A stretch of DNA of 64,000 bases from Kitasatospora sp. GP82 (GTDB taxonomy: Bacteria > Actinomycetota > Actinomycetes > Streptomycetales > Streptomycetaceae). The translations under genes were made by a program, and so were the position numbers. Shown here one piece after another: positions 8,892-17,033 of this stretch. Within the stretch, counting starts at the first letter, position 1, and every line of letters begins with the position of its first letter. Location: assembly GCF_029892105.1 (NCBI RefSeq), contig NZ_JARZAJ010000005.1, positions 1 to 64,000 of the forward strand, in the 5' to 3' direction. The notes under the pieces were generated by a model that had not been told where the DNA came from, did no database searches, and saw only the letters and a list, made by a program, of their open reading frames with translations.

Positions 8892-10550
8892 TCAGCTGTG
8901 CAGGTAGACGATGCCCAGCTTGGTGAGCTGCCAGAGCTGGTTGGCGGCGCCGGTGTCGTCGGCCAGCGTGACCAGCGGGTTGCCCTGGGCGTCCAGCTGG
9001 CCGGACGCGGTGGCGACCTTGGTCGGGTCCTGGGAGTCCGCCAGCTTGTAGGTGCCGCCCGAGCCCGGCTCGAAGATCCAGTGCTGGTTGCCGCCGCCGT
9101 TGCAGCCCCACTGCTCAAGGCGGGTACCGACGGCTGTGGACGCACCGGTTGCATCCAGGCACATGTTGCGGTTGCCGCTGAAGTCCAGCTCGTAGCTGCC
9201 GCCGGACTTGCTCTCCAGGACGAAGGACTGGTTCAGCCCCCCGGTGGCCTGGTAGGTGATCGCGCTGCGGCCGTTGGTGCTGTCGCCGTAGGTGCCACCG
9301 CCCGAGAGGTCCAGCGCCTGGCCGTTGGCCGCGTTGGTGAGCTGGTACCAGGCGCCGTCCTCCGGCTTGTCGGGGAAGGGCTGACCCGGTGTCAGTGGTT
9401 CGATCGAGGTGGTGTTCTGCTGGTTGAGTGTGCAGAACGCCTCTTTCTGGTCGGGCAGTTGGTAGAACTGCGCCAGGCAACGCGCCTCGCCCGCGTACCC
9501 GGCGACCCGCAGGTGGTACGACTGGCGCACCATGTTCATGCAGACGCCGGGGATGCCGATCTCGTGGTCGCAGCCGTTGCGGGTCTTCTCCGAGAGGTCG
9601 ATGACATCACCGTTGGCGTACTCGTACGGCGAGCTGGTCCACTCGGCGCAGACTTCATGGCCGTAGCTGACCCGCCGCTGGTCCAGGTAGCGCACGCCGG
9701 GCACCTGGGAGGCGGCCTGCCGCAGGGCGTCGCTGAGCTGCGGCACCACCCAGTTGTGGCCCCAGGCGAGGTCCTCCGGGAAGGCCGGGCAGCCGTCGGC
9801 GATCTTGCCGACGTAGTCGTTGCGGCGGATGTCGGGGGTGATGGGAGTGAAGTACGACTGGTAGACCAGCTGGTACGAGGAGTCCTGGTACCCCGCATTG
9901 CGCATGGTGTTGCGGACGCTGGTCAGGGCGGCGACCACCTTGGGGATGACCTTCACCGCGCGCTGGCGGATGGCGTCGCTGCCGATGGTGTCGCGGCAGC
10001 CCTGGGACTTGGGGATCGGGAAGTACTGGGCCAGGCAGCTCAGCATGATGCCGCTGAAGTCGAAGTCGTCGTTGGCACCGATCGTGACGACGACCATCTT
10101 GACGTCGTACTTGCCTGCCACGTCGGCGAGTTGGACGCTCTGCTTGGGCTCGCCGAAGTCGCCGCTGCCGCCGCCGGTGATCTTGGCCAGCTCCGGGTCG
10201 CTGACCAGGTCTCCGGTCTGGGCTCCGGAGCAGGCCAGGTCGATCGGGGTGACGCCGGGCAGGCCGGTGACGAAGATCTCCGACTTGTCGTGCCGGTGGC
10301 AGTAGTCGGTGGGGGTGTCAGTCCCTGGGATGTAGGCGTCACCGGTGTCGGTGCCCGCCCCCTCCCCGGAGATGGCGCTGTCGCCGAGGGCGACGATGGC
10401 GGCGGGCTTGTCGGTGTGCGGGGCCGTGGGCGTGGCGGCGGCGAGGGCGCCCGGGGCACCCGCGAGGGTGAAGGTCGCGATCAGCCCGGCGGCGGCCAGC
10501 AGGGCCGCCGGCCGATATCTGCGCGCACCTGACAGGTGTGACCTGGTCAC
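8892..10550 (-). CDS. Secreted SGNH/GDSL hydrolase with C-terminal ricin-type lectin domain
   Basis: The 552-residue precursor has a Sec signal peptide with an arginine-rich start and a hydrophobic stretch ending near GAPGALAA. The SGNH hydrolase domain follows. Its serine is in IVALGDSAISGEGAG, the glycine/asparagine blocks include VVTIGANDDFDFSG, and the histidine is in SYHLRVAGY. From about residue 410 a ricin-B-like domain shows QxW-type repeats (NQSFVL, NQHWIF, NQLWQL), which usually bind carbohydrate. It is probably an extracellular esterase or lipase targeted to a glycan surface. The GTG at 10550 follows AAGGAG with six bases of spacing. The gene borders the chaplin cluster. Confidence 0.9.
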   Translation of the reverse strand: MTRSHLSGARRYRPAALLAAAGLIATFTLAGAPGALAAATPTAPHTDKPAAIVALGDSAISGEGAGTDTGDAYIPGTDTPTDYCHRHDKSEIFVTGLPGVTPIDLACSGAQTGDLVSDPELAKITGGGSGDFGEPKQSVQLADVAGKYDVKMVVVTIGANDDFDFSGIMLSCLAQYFPIPKSQGCRDTIGSDAIRQRAVKVIPKVVAALTSVRNTMRNAGYQDSSYQLVYQSYFTPITPDIRRNDYVGKIADGCPAFPEDLAWGHNWVVPQLSDALRQAASQVPGVRYLDQRRVSYGHEVCAEWTSSPYEYANGDVIDLSEKTRNGCDHEIGIPGVCMNMVRQSYHLRVAGYAGEARCLAQFYQLPDQKEAFCTLNQQNTTSIEPLTPGQPFPDKPEDGAWYQLTNAANGQALDLSGGGTYGDSTNGRSAITYQATGGLNQSFVLESKSGGSYELDFSGNRNMCLDATGASTAVGTRLEQWGCNGGGNQHWIFEPGSGGTYKLADSQDPTKVATASGQLDAQGNPLVTLADDTGAANQLWQLTKLGIVYLHS

Positions 10551-10683
10551 GCATGACTCCTTGGAGGGTGGGGGGCCGTCCGACGTGCGCCGGACGGCGC
10601 GGAGCATGGAGCGTGCTTCGCCGCCCGGGGACCTGGGGGCGTACCAGGGTCCCGGCGGGCGGCAAAAGGTGAGCCAGCCTCAC

Positions 10684-10712
10684 ATGTTAGGTACTGACAA
10701 GTAACTCAACAA
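10684..10712 (-). promoter_or_regulatory. Candidate sigma-70 type promoter for the SGNH hydrolase gene
   Basis: On the minus strand TTGTTG (10707-10712) and TAACAT (10684-10689) are separated by exactly 17 bases, close to the housekeeping consensus. The -10 box lies about 133 bases upstream of the GTG start of the hydrolase. This is a sequence match only. The remaining intergenic DNA, 10551 to 10925, holds this promoter and the chaplin terminator and no visible gene. Confidence 0.45.
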
Positions 10713-10798
10713 GGGTCAGAACGGACTTTGATACCGGGGGCAGTCCGGCCCGGACGGGTCAGAAGTCGGCCACAGTGGGCGAGTTGGTCGCCACAGCA

Positions 10799-10847
10799 GA
10801 GCCGCCACCCTGCGCCTCAGGAGGAGAGAGGCGGAGGGTGGCGGCTC
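10799..10847 (-). terminator. Hairpin terminator downstream of the minus-strand chaplin
   Basis: The arms begin at 10799 and end at 10847 with a 12-base perfect outer stem (GAGCCGCCACCC against GGGTGGCGGCTC) and further pairing inside. It lies about 80 bases past the chaplin stop at 10926 and separates it from the hydrolase promoter. Confidence 0.7.
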
Positions 10848-10925
10848 TATGTGACGAATCGACTGGAGGAAGCACTGGCTCCCGGGGCGTCAGGCGCTGC
10901 TGCGCCGGGCGCCGGACGGCGAAAG

Positions 10926-11165
10926 TCAGCCGGTGTTCGAGCAGGAACTGCCAACGACCGGGTTCATCAAACCGACGACGCTGACCGAGTTGCCGCAGAC
11001 GGTGACCGGGACGTGCACCGGGATCTGGATGTTGTTGCCGGACGCGACACCGCCGGAGTTGGCCGCAACGGCGCCGGCGCCGGCGCTCGCCATGGCAGTG
11101 CCCGTCCCGGCCGCCACAATGCCGACGACAGCGACGCCGACAGCGGCGGCCTGCCTGATGCTCAT
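10926..11165 (-). CDS. Short chaplin
   Basis: The 79-residue precursor has a Sec signal peptide (MSIRQAAAVGVAVVGIVAAG, ending around AMA-SAG). A single chaplin domain follows, with GNNIQIPVHVPVTVCGNSV and a second cysteine in SSCSNTG. Short chaplins are secreted, form an internal disulphide and assemble into amyloid-like fibrils that coat aerial hyphae and spores. The ATG at 11165 follows GAGGAGACTTGAT. It is divergent from the three other chaplin genes and is the most diverged of the four. A BldN-type promoter motif lies about 108 bases upstream. Confidence 0.93.
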   Translation of the reverse strand: MSIRQAAAVGVAVVGIVAAGTGTAMASAGAGAVAANSGGVASGNNIQIPVHVPVTVCGNSVSVVGLMNPVVGSSCSNTG

Positions 11166-11272
11166 ATCAAGTCTCCTCGTTGAATCCGATCTTCCATGTG
11201 CCGCTGCGATCTGCCTGCCAACCGCAGGAAGAGGCGTCGGCTTATCAGGAAGCGCACGGGCGTGCGTCCTTC

Positions 11273-11300
11273 CCAACGACACCCCTGCGGACCGGTTGCG
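11273..11300 (-). promoter_or_regulatory. Candidate BldN-dependent promoter of the minus-strand chaplin
   Basis: On the minus strand CGCAAC (11295-11300) and CGTTGG (11273-11278) are spaced by 16 bases. As I recall it, the BldN consensus is CGTAAC-N16-CGTTGA, so this is a 10 of 12 match. The -10 element lies 108 bases from the chaplin start. A one-base-shifted reading on the plus strand gives a weaker match that could serve the divergent chaplin at 11442. Confidence 0.5.
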
Positions 11301-11441
11301 CATCCGGGGCACTCATTCACCCGTTTGCACTTGATGCACGGCATTCGGGTGATCGTGAAATCCGCCCGTTTCCCGCCGCGCACCGCGTCGTTCTTCCTGG
11401 CGGAACACGCTCCACCCAATCGGCAAGAAATGAGAGACATC

Positions 11442-11687
11442 ATGCGCAAGCTCGCCTACGGCGCGTTCGGCTCCGCGGCTGCCGCGGCCCTGCTGCTCGG
11501 CGCCGCCGCCGCCGCCTCCGCGACCGGCGCGTCGGCGACGGGTACTGCCACCGACTCCGCGGGTGTGCTCTCCGGCAACCTGGCCCACGCCCCGGTGCAC
11601 GTCCCGGTCAACGCGTGCGGCGACACCGTCGACGTGATCGGCCTGCTGAACCAGGCGGCCGGCAACGGCTGCACCAACGGCTCCTGA
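11442..11687 (+). CDS. Short chaplin
   Basis: The 81-residue precursor has an alanine-rich signal peptide (MRKLAYGAFGSAAAAALLLG) and one chaplin domain with the core GVLSGNLAHAPVHVPVNACG, followed by DVIGLLNQAAGNGC. Two cysteines are present. An in-frame ATG twelve bases upstream is possible, but the ATG at 11442 gives a normal signal peptide and follows GAGAGA. Its last 56 coding bases before the divergent tail are identical to those of the chaplin at 12387, which points to duplication or gene conversion. Confidence 0.92.
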   Translation: MRKLAYGAFGSAAAAALLLGAAAAASATGASATGTATDSAGVLSGNLAHAPVHVPVNACGDTVDVIGLLNQAAGNGCTNGS

Positions 11688-12051
11688 TCGAGGACGACTG
11701 CCGATCGCAGACCTCGCCTGCTTCCGACGAGGCCATGCGAGGCTGCGGTCGGCTCCGCCCATGAACCCCAGGGGAGCCGGATTCGCACCGGACCCGCTGT
11801 CCGCTGCGGAAACTCCTCTGGCATACCCCGCAGTTCGACCGTTTCCCGGCCGTGCGAGAAATGGCGACGGGGTACTGAACAGAGCGGCCAGGCACCGCCC
11901 AAGCCACGGGCGACCGCACATCCTCGGCCGCGTGCACGAGATAACCGCGTGTACACGAGACCACGGCTCATTCGAAAACCGACGGGCGATGAATCCGATT
12001 CGCCGGTCCCCGACCGCCAGCTGTCGGACAGACAACACGAAGGAGATCCAC
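11688..12051. other. Intergenic region between two chaplin genes
   Basis: No gene is evident in these 364 bases. The open frames that cross it lack signal peptides, domains and ribosome binding sites. It presumably contains the promoter of the chaplin at 12052, but I could not find a good BldN-type motif pair. The last bases hold the strong GAAGGAGATCCAC ribosome binding site of that gene. Confidence 0.55.
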
Positions 12052-12294
12052 ATGCGCAACACCAAGAAGGTCGCCGTCCTTTCGATCGCCGCCGCCGGTC
12101 TGGTCCTGGGCTCCGCCGGTGCCGCCAGCGCCAGCGCCGGTGCGGACGGTTTGGCCACCGGCTCCGGCGGCATCCTCTCCGGCAACCTGGTCCAGGCCCC
12201 GGTGCACACCCCGGTCAACGCGTGCGGCAACACCGTCAACGTGATCGGCCTGCTGAGCCCGGCGACCGGCAACTCCTGCGGCAACGCCGGCTGA
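12052..12294 (+). CDS. Short chaplin
   Basis: The 80-residue precursor starts MRNTKKVAVLSIAAAGLVLG, a typical signal peptide ending near ASA. The chaplin domain GILSGNLVQAPVHTPVNACG then leads into VNVIGLLSPATGNSCGNAG, with two cysteines. The ribosome binding site GAAGGAG is strong. It is followed after 92 bases by another chaplin and probably shares its transcript. Positions 12169-12237 are identical to 12504-12572 in that neighbour. Confidence 0.93.
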   Translation: MRNTKKVAVLSIAAAGLVLGSAGAASASAGADGLATGSGGILSGNLVQAPVHTPVNACGNTVNVIGLLSPATGNSCGNAG

Positions 12295-12386
12295 AACAAG
12301 GTCGGCTGACACAGCTGCGTCCGCGCCGCATCCGGCTCCTGCCGGACGCGGCACCCCTCCCCACGCGATCCAGGAGATCAACTCCC

Positions 12387-12644
12387 ATGCAGAACGTGAA
12401 GAAGGCCGCCGCCCTCGCCGGCGCCGCCGCCTCCCTGGTGCTCGCCGGTGCCGGTGTCGCCAACGCGAGCACCGCGGCCACCGGTGTCGCCTCCGGCTCG
12501 GCCGGCATCCTCTCCGGCAACCTGGTCCAGGCCCCGGTGCACACCCCGGTCAACGCGTGCGGCAACACCGTCGACGTGATCGGCCTGCTGAACCAGGCGG
12601 CCGGCAACGGCTGCACCAACCCGGACTCGGCCAGCAACTGCTGA
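12387..12644 (+). CDS. Short chaplin with a third cysteine
   Basis: The 85-residue precursor has a signal peptide (MQNVKKAAALAGAAASLVLA) and a chaplin domain GILSGNLVQAPVHTPVNACG, then DVIGLLNQAAGNGC. Unlike its neighbours it continues with TNPDSASNC, so the mature protein has three cysteines and one should be left unpaired by the usual internal disulphide. At DNA level its middle matches the chaplin at 12052 and its 3' part matches the chaplin at 11442, so it looks like a mosaic. The start follows CAGGAGATCAACTCCC. Confidence 0.93.
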   Translation: MQNVKKAAALAGAAASLVLAGAGVANASTAATGVASGSAGILSGNLVQAPVHTPVNACGNTVDVIGLLNQAAGNGCTNPDSASNC

Positions 12645-12668
12645 GACGCCCGGCCTCAGCCATGTACC

Positions 12669-12701
12669 AGCTGCCCCTCGGTCCTCGACCGGGGGGCAGC
12701 T
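12669..12701 (+). terminator. Hairpin terminator after the chaplin pair
   Basis: AGCTGCCCC at 12669-12677 pairs with GGGGCAGCT at 12693-12701, with additional pairing inside the loop. It begins 25 bases after the stop of the last chaplin. Confidence 0.7.
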
Positions 12702-12769
12702 CGCTTCGGTACAGCCACCGCAACGGCCGAACCGCGGCGACCGACCCACCGAACCGAAGGATTCGCCCC

Positions 12770-13159
12770 ATGCCTCGAATCACCGGCGGCACCGGACTGT
12801 TGACTGCGCTGGGCGCGGCACTGCTGCTGGGCACCGCGGCGCCGGCCGCTTCCGCCGCCTCTGAGACGGGCGGCGCCACGCTGCCGGATCCGTCCGCCAG
12901 GCTGCAGAACGTCGAGGTGGCCCCCGCCTTGAGCGGGGCCACCGGCGCACTCGGCCATGCCGTGAAGCCCGCCAAGGAGATGCGACTCGACCCGTTCGCG
13001 CGGTCCTCCGCCGATGTACTCGACAACAGCGTCTCGATCGAGCCGGACAACGGCCTCAAGCCCATCAGCAGCTCCGTGCTCACCAAGCCGCTGAGCGACG
13101 GAGGCGGCGCTCGGGACTTGCCGCAGGTCGGCCCGCTGCTCGGCGTACTACCCGGCTGA
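12770..13159 (+). CDS. Small secreted protein of unknown function beside the chaplins
   Basis: I do not recognise the family. The 129-residue product has a clear signal peptide (MPRITGGTGLLTALGAALLL, cleavage near ASA-ASE). The mature part is about 97 residues, rich in Ala, Pro, Leu and Asp, without cysteines or membrane segments, and ends in LPQVGPLLGVLPG. The ATG follows GAAGGA. A perfect 16-base-pair terminator follows, so it is its own transcription unit or the end of the chaplin unit. Location suggests a role at the hyphal surface, but nothing in the sequence proves it. Confidence 0.75.
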   Translation: MPRITGGTGLLTALGAALLLGTAAPAASAASETGGATLPDPSARLQNVEVAPALSGATGALGHAVKPAKEMRLDPFARSSADVLDNSVSIEPDNGLKPISSSVLTKPLSDGGGARDLPQVGPLLGVLPG

Positions 13160-13168
13160 ACCGGCAAC

Positions 13169-13211
13169 CACGGAGCCCGGCACCCCCTAGCGGGTGGTGC
13201 CGGGCTCCGTG
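13169..13211 (+). terminator. Perfect 16-base-pair hairpin terminator
   Basis: The arms at 13169-13184 and 13196-13211 are fully complementary with an 11-base loop. It starts ten bases after the stop of the small secreted protein gene. The DNA from here to 13429 shows no supportable gene. Confidence 0.85.
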
Positions 13212-13429
13212 TCACGGCGGTGCGGGTGCCAGCTCCCGCCGGGCGGCTGGGGAGCCCACCGGGGTGCGAGGAACTGTACGAAGCGCAAGGAGACCGCGTT
13301 CAGCCGGGCCCGGTGGGCAAGGACGGCTTCCGTCTCGCGCACGCAGTCGACCAGGACGGGCCCCAGCTCCTGCTGGTTCTCCCCGGTCTCTGGGAGGTTG
13401 TCCCCGAGATGGGGCCCGCCCAGGGCGGC

Positions 13430-14077
13430 CTAGGCTTGGGTCCGGTCCAGGACACCGGTTCCGGCGCCCGCCATGGTAGCCGCCAGCCTCTCCACCGATT
13501 CGGTGGCCGAGACGCGGTCGTCCTGCCCGCCGAGGGTGACCTCGGCGCCCGGGACGGTCTGGATCGGCTTGGTGATCAGCTGCGGCTTGATCTCACCGAA
13601 CTCCATCGCGCCGTTGCCCTCGACATAGGAGACCGGCTGGCCGAGCGCGAGGGCCGGTCCTGCGGCCTTGATCGGGGCAGCCGGGACGTCCACCCTCAGG
13701 TCGCCGAGCCTGGTGCTGCGGTCGACGACCGGCAGCGGCAGATCCGCGCGGGCGGAAGGACCGACCTTGCCGGCGGTGAGCGAGGGGAGGACCTCGTCCG
13801 GAAACACCTGACGGTCGGCCTGCTTGCCGGGGACGGGCGCCATCACCGGCGAGATCGGGATGCCACCGCTGATCCTGCCGCCCTCGGGCAACAGCGGAAG
13901 CTGGCCGGCGTCCGTGCCGAGCGGGATCTCGAAGGGCACCTCCTGGCTGGCCAGTCGGTCCTCCAGATCCGCGACCTGACTTTGCGTCATCGGCGCTGCG
14001 GCGGCGGCACCCTGGGCCGCCAGGACACCCGCGCCGGCCGCCAGCAGGAGTGCACCGGCCCGCTTCGAGAGCTTCAT
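13430..14077 (-). CDS. Secreted protein of unknown function beside the chaplins
   Basis: No known domain is recognised. The 215-residue product has a signal peptide (MKLSKRAGALLLAAGAGVLA, then AAQGAAAAAP). The mature part of about 185 residues is rich in Pro, Val and Gly, has no cysteines and no membrane anchor, and contains PLPVVDRSTRLGDLRVDVPA. The ATG at 14077 is preferred over a GTG at 14086 because it has a GGTGA element at suitable distance. It is flanked by a long terminator on its upstream side, so it is transcribed alone. Its position suggests a cell-surface protein of aerial growth, which remains an inference. Confidence 0.75.
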   Translation of the reverse strand: MKLSKRAGALLLAAGAGVLAAQGAAAAAPMTQSQVADLEDRLASQEVPFEIPLGTDAGQLPLLPEGGRISGGIPISPVMAPVPGKQADRQVFPDEVLPSLTAGKVGPSARADLPLPVVDRSTRLGDLRVDVPAAPIKAAGPALALGQPVSYVEGNGAMEFGEIKPQLITKPIQTVPGAEVTLGGQDDRVSATESVERLAATMAGAGTGVLDRTQA

Positions 14078-14198
14078 GCTATTCACCGTTCTGTCTGGGG
14101 ATCATCGCTGCAGTCTGTCTAAACGAACCACGCCCGTCCTGGAATGCGCGAGTCAACCGGTACGGCCTAATAATCCGACCGCCCGGCATCAGGTCGTA

Positions 14199-14245
14199 CG
14201 GCGGAAGGCCGGACCGCGGTGTACCCGCGGTCCGGCCTTCCGCCG
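14199..14245 (-). terminator. Perfect 21-base-pair hairpin after hemB
   Basis: The arms at 14199-14219 and 14225-14245 are complementary at all 21 positions with a five-base loop. The hairpin starts eleven bases beyond the hemB stop codon and should end the hem transcript efficiently. Confidence 0.88.
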
Positions 14246-14256
14246 TCTGCGCCGTG

Positions 14257-15237
14257 CTACTTGAGCATCCGGGCGGCCTCGACGGCCCAGTAGGTGAGGA
14301 TGGACTCGGCGCCCGCGCGGCGGATCGAGGTGAGCGTCTCCATGATGATCCGCTCCCGGTCCACCCAGCCGTTGGCGGCGGCGGCCTCGATCATCGCGTA
14401 CTCGCCGGAGACCTGGTACGCGGAGACCGGCACCGGGGAGGCGTCGGCGACCTGCCGCAGGATGTCCAGGTAAGCCATGGCGGGCTTGACCATCACCATG
14501 TCGGCGCCCTCGGCGAGGTCCTGGGCCAGTTCGCGCAGCGACTCGCGCGCATTGGCCGGGTCCTGCTGGTAGCTCTTGCGGTCGCCCTTGAGCGAGGAGC
14601 CGACGGCCTCGCGGAACGGACCGTAGAAGGCGGAGGCGTACTTGGCGGTGTAGGCGAGGATGCCGACGTCCTGGTGGCCCGCCTCGTCCAGGGCCCGGCG
14701 GATCACGCCGACCTGACCGTCCATCATCCCGGACGGGCCGACCAGGTGGACCCCGGCCTCGGCCTGGACCAGGGCCATCTCCCGGTACCGCTCCAGGGTG
14801 GCGTCGTTGTCGACGCTGCCGTCCTCGGCGAGCACCCCGCAGTGGCCGTGGTCGGTGTACTCGTCCAGGCACAGGTCGGACATCACCACCAGGGCGTCGC
14901 CGACCTCGGAGACCACGTCCCCAATCGCCTGCTGCAGGATGCCGTCCGGGTTGGTGCCCTCGCTGCCGACGGCGTCCTGCACCTCGGGGACGCCGAACAG
15001 CATGATGCCGCCCAGGCCCGCCTCCGCCGCCTCGACGGCGGCCTTCCGCAGGGTGTCCCTGGTGTGCTGGACGACGCCGGGCATCGAGGTGATCGGCTTC
15101 GGCTCGGCGATGCCCTCGCGGACGAAGGCGGGCAGGATCAGCTCGGCCGGGTGCAGGCGGGTCTCGGCGACCAGGCGGCGCATCGCCGGGGTCGAGCGCA
15201 GCCGGCGCGGGCGTACGTACGGGAATTCAGCGGACAC
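14257..15237 (-). CDS. hemB: Delta-aminolevulinic acid dehydratase (porphobilinogen synthase)
   Basis: The 326-residue enzyme condenses two 5-aminolevulinate molecules to porphobilinogen in haem and corrin synthesis. Visible marks are [15 protein letters not shown] at the N-terminus, the two catalytic lysines in [14 protein letters not shown] and [11 protein letters not shown], and the metal-site segment [15 protein letters not shown]. In that segment the middle cysteine of the zinc-type site is replaced by aspartate, so metal use may differ from the classic three-cysteine enzyme. The GTG at 15237 follows GGAGAT. It is the last hem gene on the strand and is separated from hemD by a hairpin. 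Confidence 0.97.
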   Translation of the reverse strand: MSAEFPYVRPRRLRSTPAMRRLVAETRLHPAELILPAFVREGIAEPKPITSMPGVVQHTRDTLRKAAVEAAEAGLGGIMLFGVPEVQDAVGSEGTNPDGILQQAIGDVVSEVGDALVVMSDLCLDEYTDHGHCGVLAEDGSVDNDATLERYREMALVQAEAGVHLVGPSGMMDGQVGVIRRALDEAGHQDVGILAYTAKYASAFYGPFREAVGSSLKGDRKSYQQDPANARESLRELAQDLAEGADMVMVKPAMAYLDILRQVADASPVPVSAYQVSGEYAMIEAAAANGWVDRERIIMETLTSIRRAGAESILTYWAVEAARMLK

Positions 15238-15263
15238 TGGGCATCTCCGAACGGGTGCGGAAA

Positions 15264-15292
15264 GCCCGGGAAGGCGAAGTGCCTTCCCGGGC
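15264..15292 (-). terminator. Hairpin between hemD and hemB
   Basis: GCCCGGGAAGGC pairs perfectly with GCCTTCCCGGGC across a five-base loop. It lies only seven bases after the hemD stop and 27 bases before the hemB start. It could terminate the rex-hemACD transcript, attenuate read-through into hemB, or protect the upstream message. Confidence 0.7.
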
Positions 15293-15298
15293 AAGGGT

Positions 15299-16960
15299 TC
15301 AGCGGGCGGCCTTGCGGCGGGAGCCCGGGCGACGCTCGCTGGGACGGTAGACCGGCTCGCCGGCGGCGAGGGCGGAGTCCCGGCGACCGGCGCCGAACTC
15401 GGCCAGGGCCTGGGCCAGCGCGGTGGCCGATGGCGCGGGCGCCATCACATCCACCCGCAGGCCGTGCTCCTCGGCGGTCTTGGCGGTGGCGGGACCGATA
15501 CAGGCGATGATCGTGACGTTGTGCGGCTTGCCGGCGATGCCGACCAGGTTGCGCACGGTCGAGGACGAGGTGAAGAGCACCGCGTCGAAGCCGCCACCCT
15601 TGATCGCCTCACGGGTCTCGGCCGGCGGCGGCGAGGCGCGCACCGTCCGGTACGCCGTCACGTCGTCCACCTCCCAGCCGAGTTCGACCAGACCGGCCAC
15701 CAGCGTCTCGGTGGCGATGTCGGCGCGCGGCAGCAGGACACGGTCGATCGGGTCGAAGACCGGGTCGTACGGCGGCCAGTCCTCCAGCAGACCGGCGGCG
15801 GACTGCTCGCCGCTCGGCACCAGGTCGGGCTTCACGCCGAAGTCCACCAGCGCCTGGGCGGTGGTCTCGCCGACGGCGGCGACCTTGATCCCGGCGAAGG
15901 CGCGGGCGTCCAGCCCGTACTCCTCGAACTTCTCGCGCACCGCCCGCACCGCGTTCACCGAGGTGAAGGCGATCCACTCGTAACGGCCCGTCACCAGGCC
16001 CTTGATGGCGCGCTCCATCTGCTGCGGGGTGCGCGGCGGCTCCACCGCGATGGTGGGCACCTCCTGCGGCACCGCGCCGTACGAGCGCAGCTGCTCGGAG
16101 AGGCCGTGCGCCTGCTCCTTGGTACGCGGGACGAGAACGTTCCAGCCGAACAGCGGCTTGGTCTCGAACCAGGAGTGCGAGGAGCGGTGCGCGACCTGCT
16201 CGCCCACCACGGCTATGACCGAGGTCGCCGGGTCGACCGGGGCCGACACCGGGGAGGGCAGCACCCGGGCCGCCTTCAGCTCGGCGGCGATGGTCGCCAG
16301 GGTGGAGGTGAAGGTGCGCTGGCGGGTGGTGGTGCCCGAGAGCGTCGCGGAGAGCGCCGACTCGGCCTTGCGGCCGCCTGCCACCAGGGCGTTCGCGGTG
16401 GCGGGCAGCTGGCCCAGGGTGGTGCGCACCACCAGGGTGGTCTCCGGGGAACCGAGGTCCACCGGGCCACCGGCCAGCAGGGCGGCGCCGTCCACGAAGC
16501 GGACGTCCGCGCCCTGACGGCCACGGAGCGGCACACCCGCGTACGCCGGGACGCCGACCGACTGGGCGACACCCGGGATCACCTCGAAGGGGATCTCGGC
16601 CTGGGCGCAGCAGAGCATCTCCTCGGCGGCGCAGCCGTCCAGGCCGGGGTCGCCGTCGACGGTGCGGACCACGTGCTTCCCGGCCCGGACGGCCTCGGCG
16701 ACCAGCTTGGCCACGTCGAGGTCGTTCTCCTCGGCCGGGTTGTGCACCGTCACGCCCGCCGGGCAGTGGGTACGCACGGCGGCGGCGGTGAGCGGGTCGG
16801 CGATCAGGATGTCGGCGGAGGCCAGCTCGTCGACCGCGCGCAGGGTGAGCAGCCCGGGGTCGCCGGGGCCCGCACCGAGGAAGGTGCAGCGGCCGGTCAG
16901 GGCAGCCGGGGCGGCGGTGGCCGGTCCCGTGGACGGACTGGTGGCGGCGTTGGGGCTCAT
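15299..16960 (-). CDS. hemD: Uroporphyrinogen-III synthase fused to a uroporphyrinogen methyltransferase-like domain
   Basis: The 553-residue product has two parts. Residues 20-270 form a tetrapyrrole-methyltransferase-like domain with [17 protein letters not shown] and [19 protein letters not shown]. Residues 275-530 form a HemD domain ([13 protein letters not shown], then [21 protein letters not shown] and [13 protein letters not shown]). The HemD part cyclises hydroxymethylbilane to uroporphyrinogen III. In the first domain the usual G-D-P-x-x-F-G-R-G-x-E-E loop reads [12 protein letters not shown], so methyltransferase activity is uncertain. This fusion is usual in streptomycetes. The start follows GGGCGGGAGC, 73 bases after hemC. 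Confidence 0.95.
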   Translation of the reverse strand: MSPNAATSPSTGPATAAPAALTGRCTFLGAGPGDPGLLTLRAVDELASADILIADPLTAAAVRTHCPAGVTVHNPAEENDLDVAKLVAEAVRAGKHVVRTVDGDPGLDGCAAEEMLCCAQAEIPFEVIPGVAQSVGVPAYAGVPLRGRQGADVRFVDGAALLAGGPVDLGSPETTLVVRTTLGQLPATANALVAGGRKAESALSATLSGTTTRQRTFTSTLATIAAELKAARVLPSPVSAPVDPATSVIAVVGEQVAHRSSHSWFETKPLFGWNVLVPRTKEQAHGLSEQLRSYGAVPQEVPTIAVEPPRTPQQMERAIKGLVTGRYEWIAFTSVNAVRAVREKFEEYGLDARAFAGIKVAAVGETTAQALVDFGVKPDLVPSGEQSAAGLLEDWPPYDPVFDPIDRVLLPRADIATETLVAGLVELGWEVDDVTAYRTVRASPPPAETREAIKGGGFDAVLFTSSSTVRNLVGIAGKPHNVTIIACIGPATAKTAEEHGLRVDVMAPAPSATALAQALAEFGAGRRDSALAAGEPVYRPSERRPGSRRKAAR

Positions 16961-17033
16961 GCTCCCGCCCTTCGCTTCGCTCGTACGGTGGCTTCGCCAG
17001 GCACCGCGTTCATTGGTCGCTCGCTCCGCTCGC

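Noticed and set aside
13194..13433. A possible small gene downstream of the secreted protein at 12770
   Set aside because: It starts inside the terminator hairpin, is Arg/Ser-rich and lacks a ribosome binding site.
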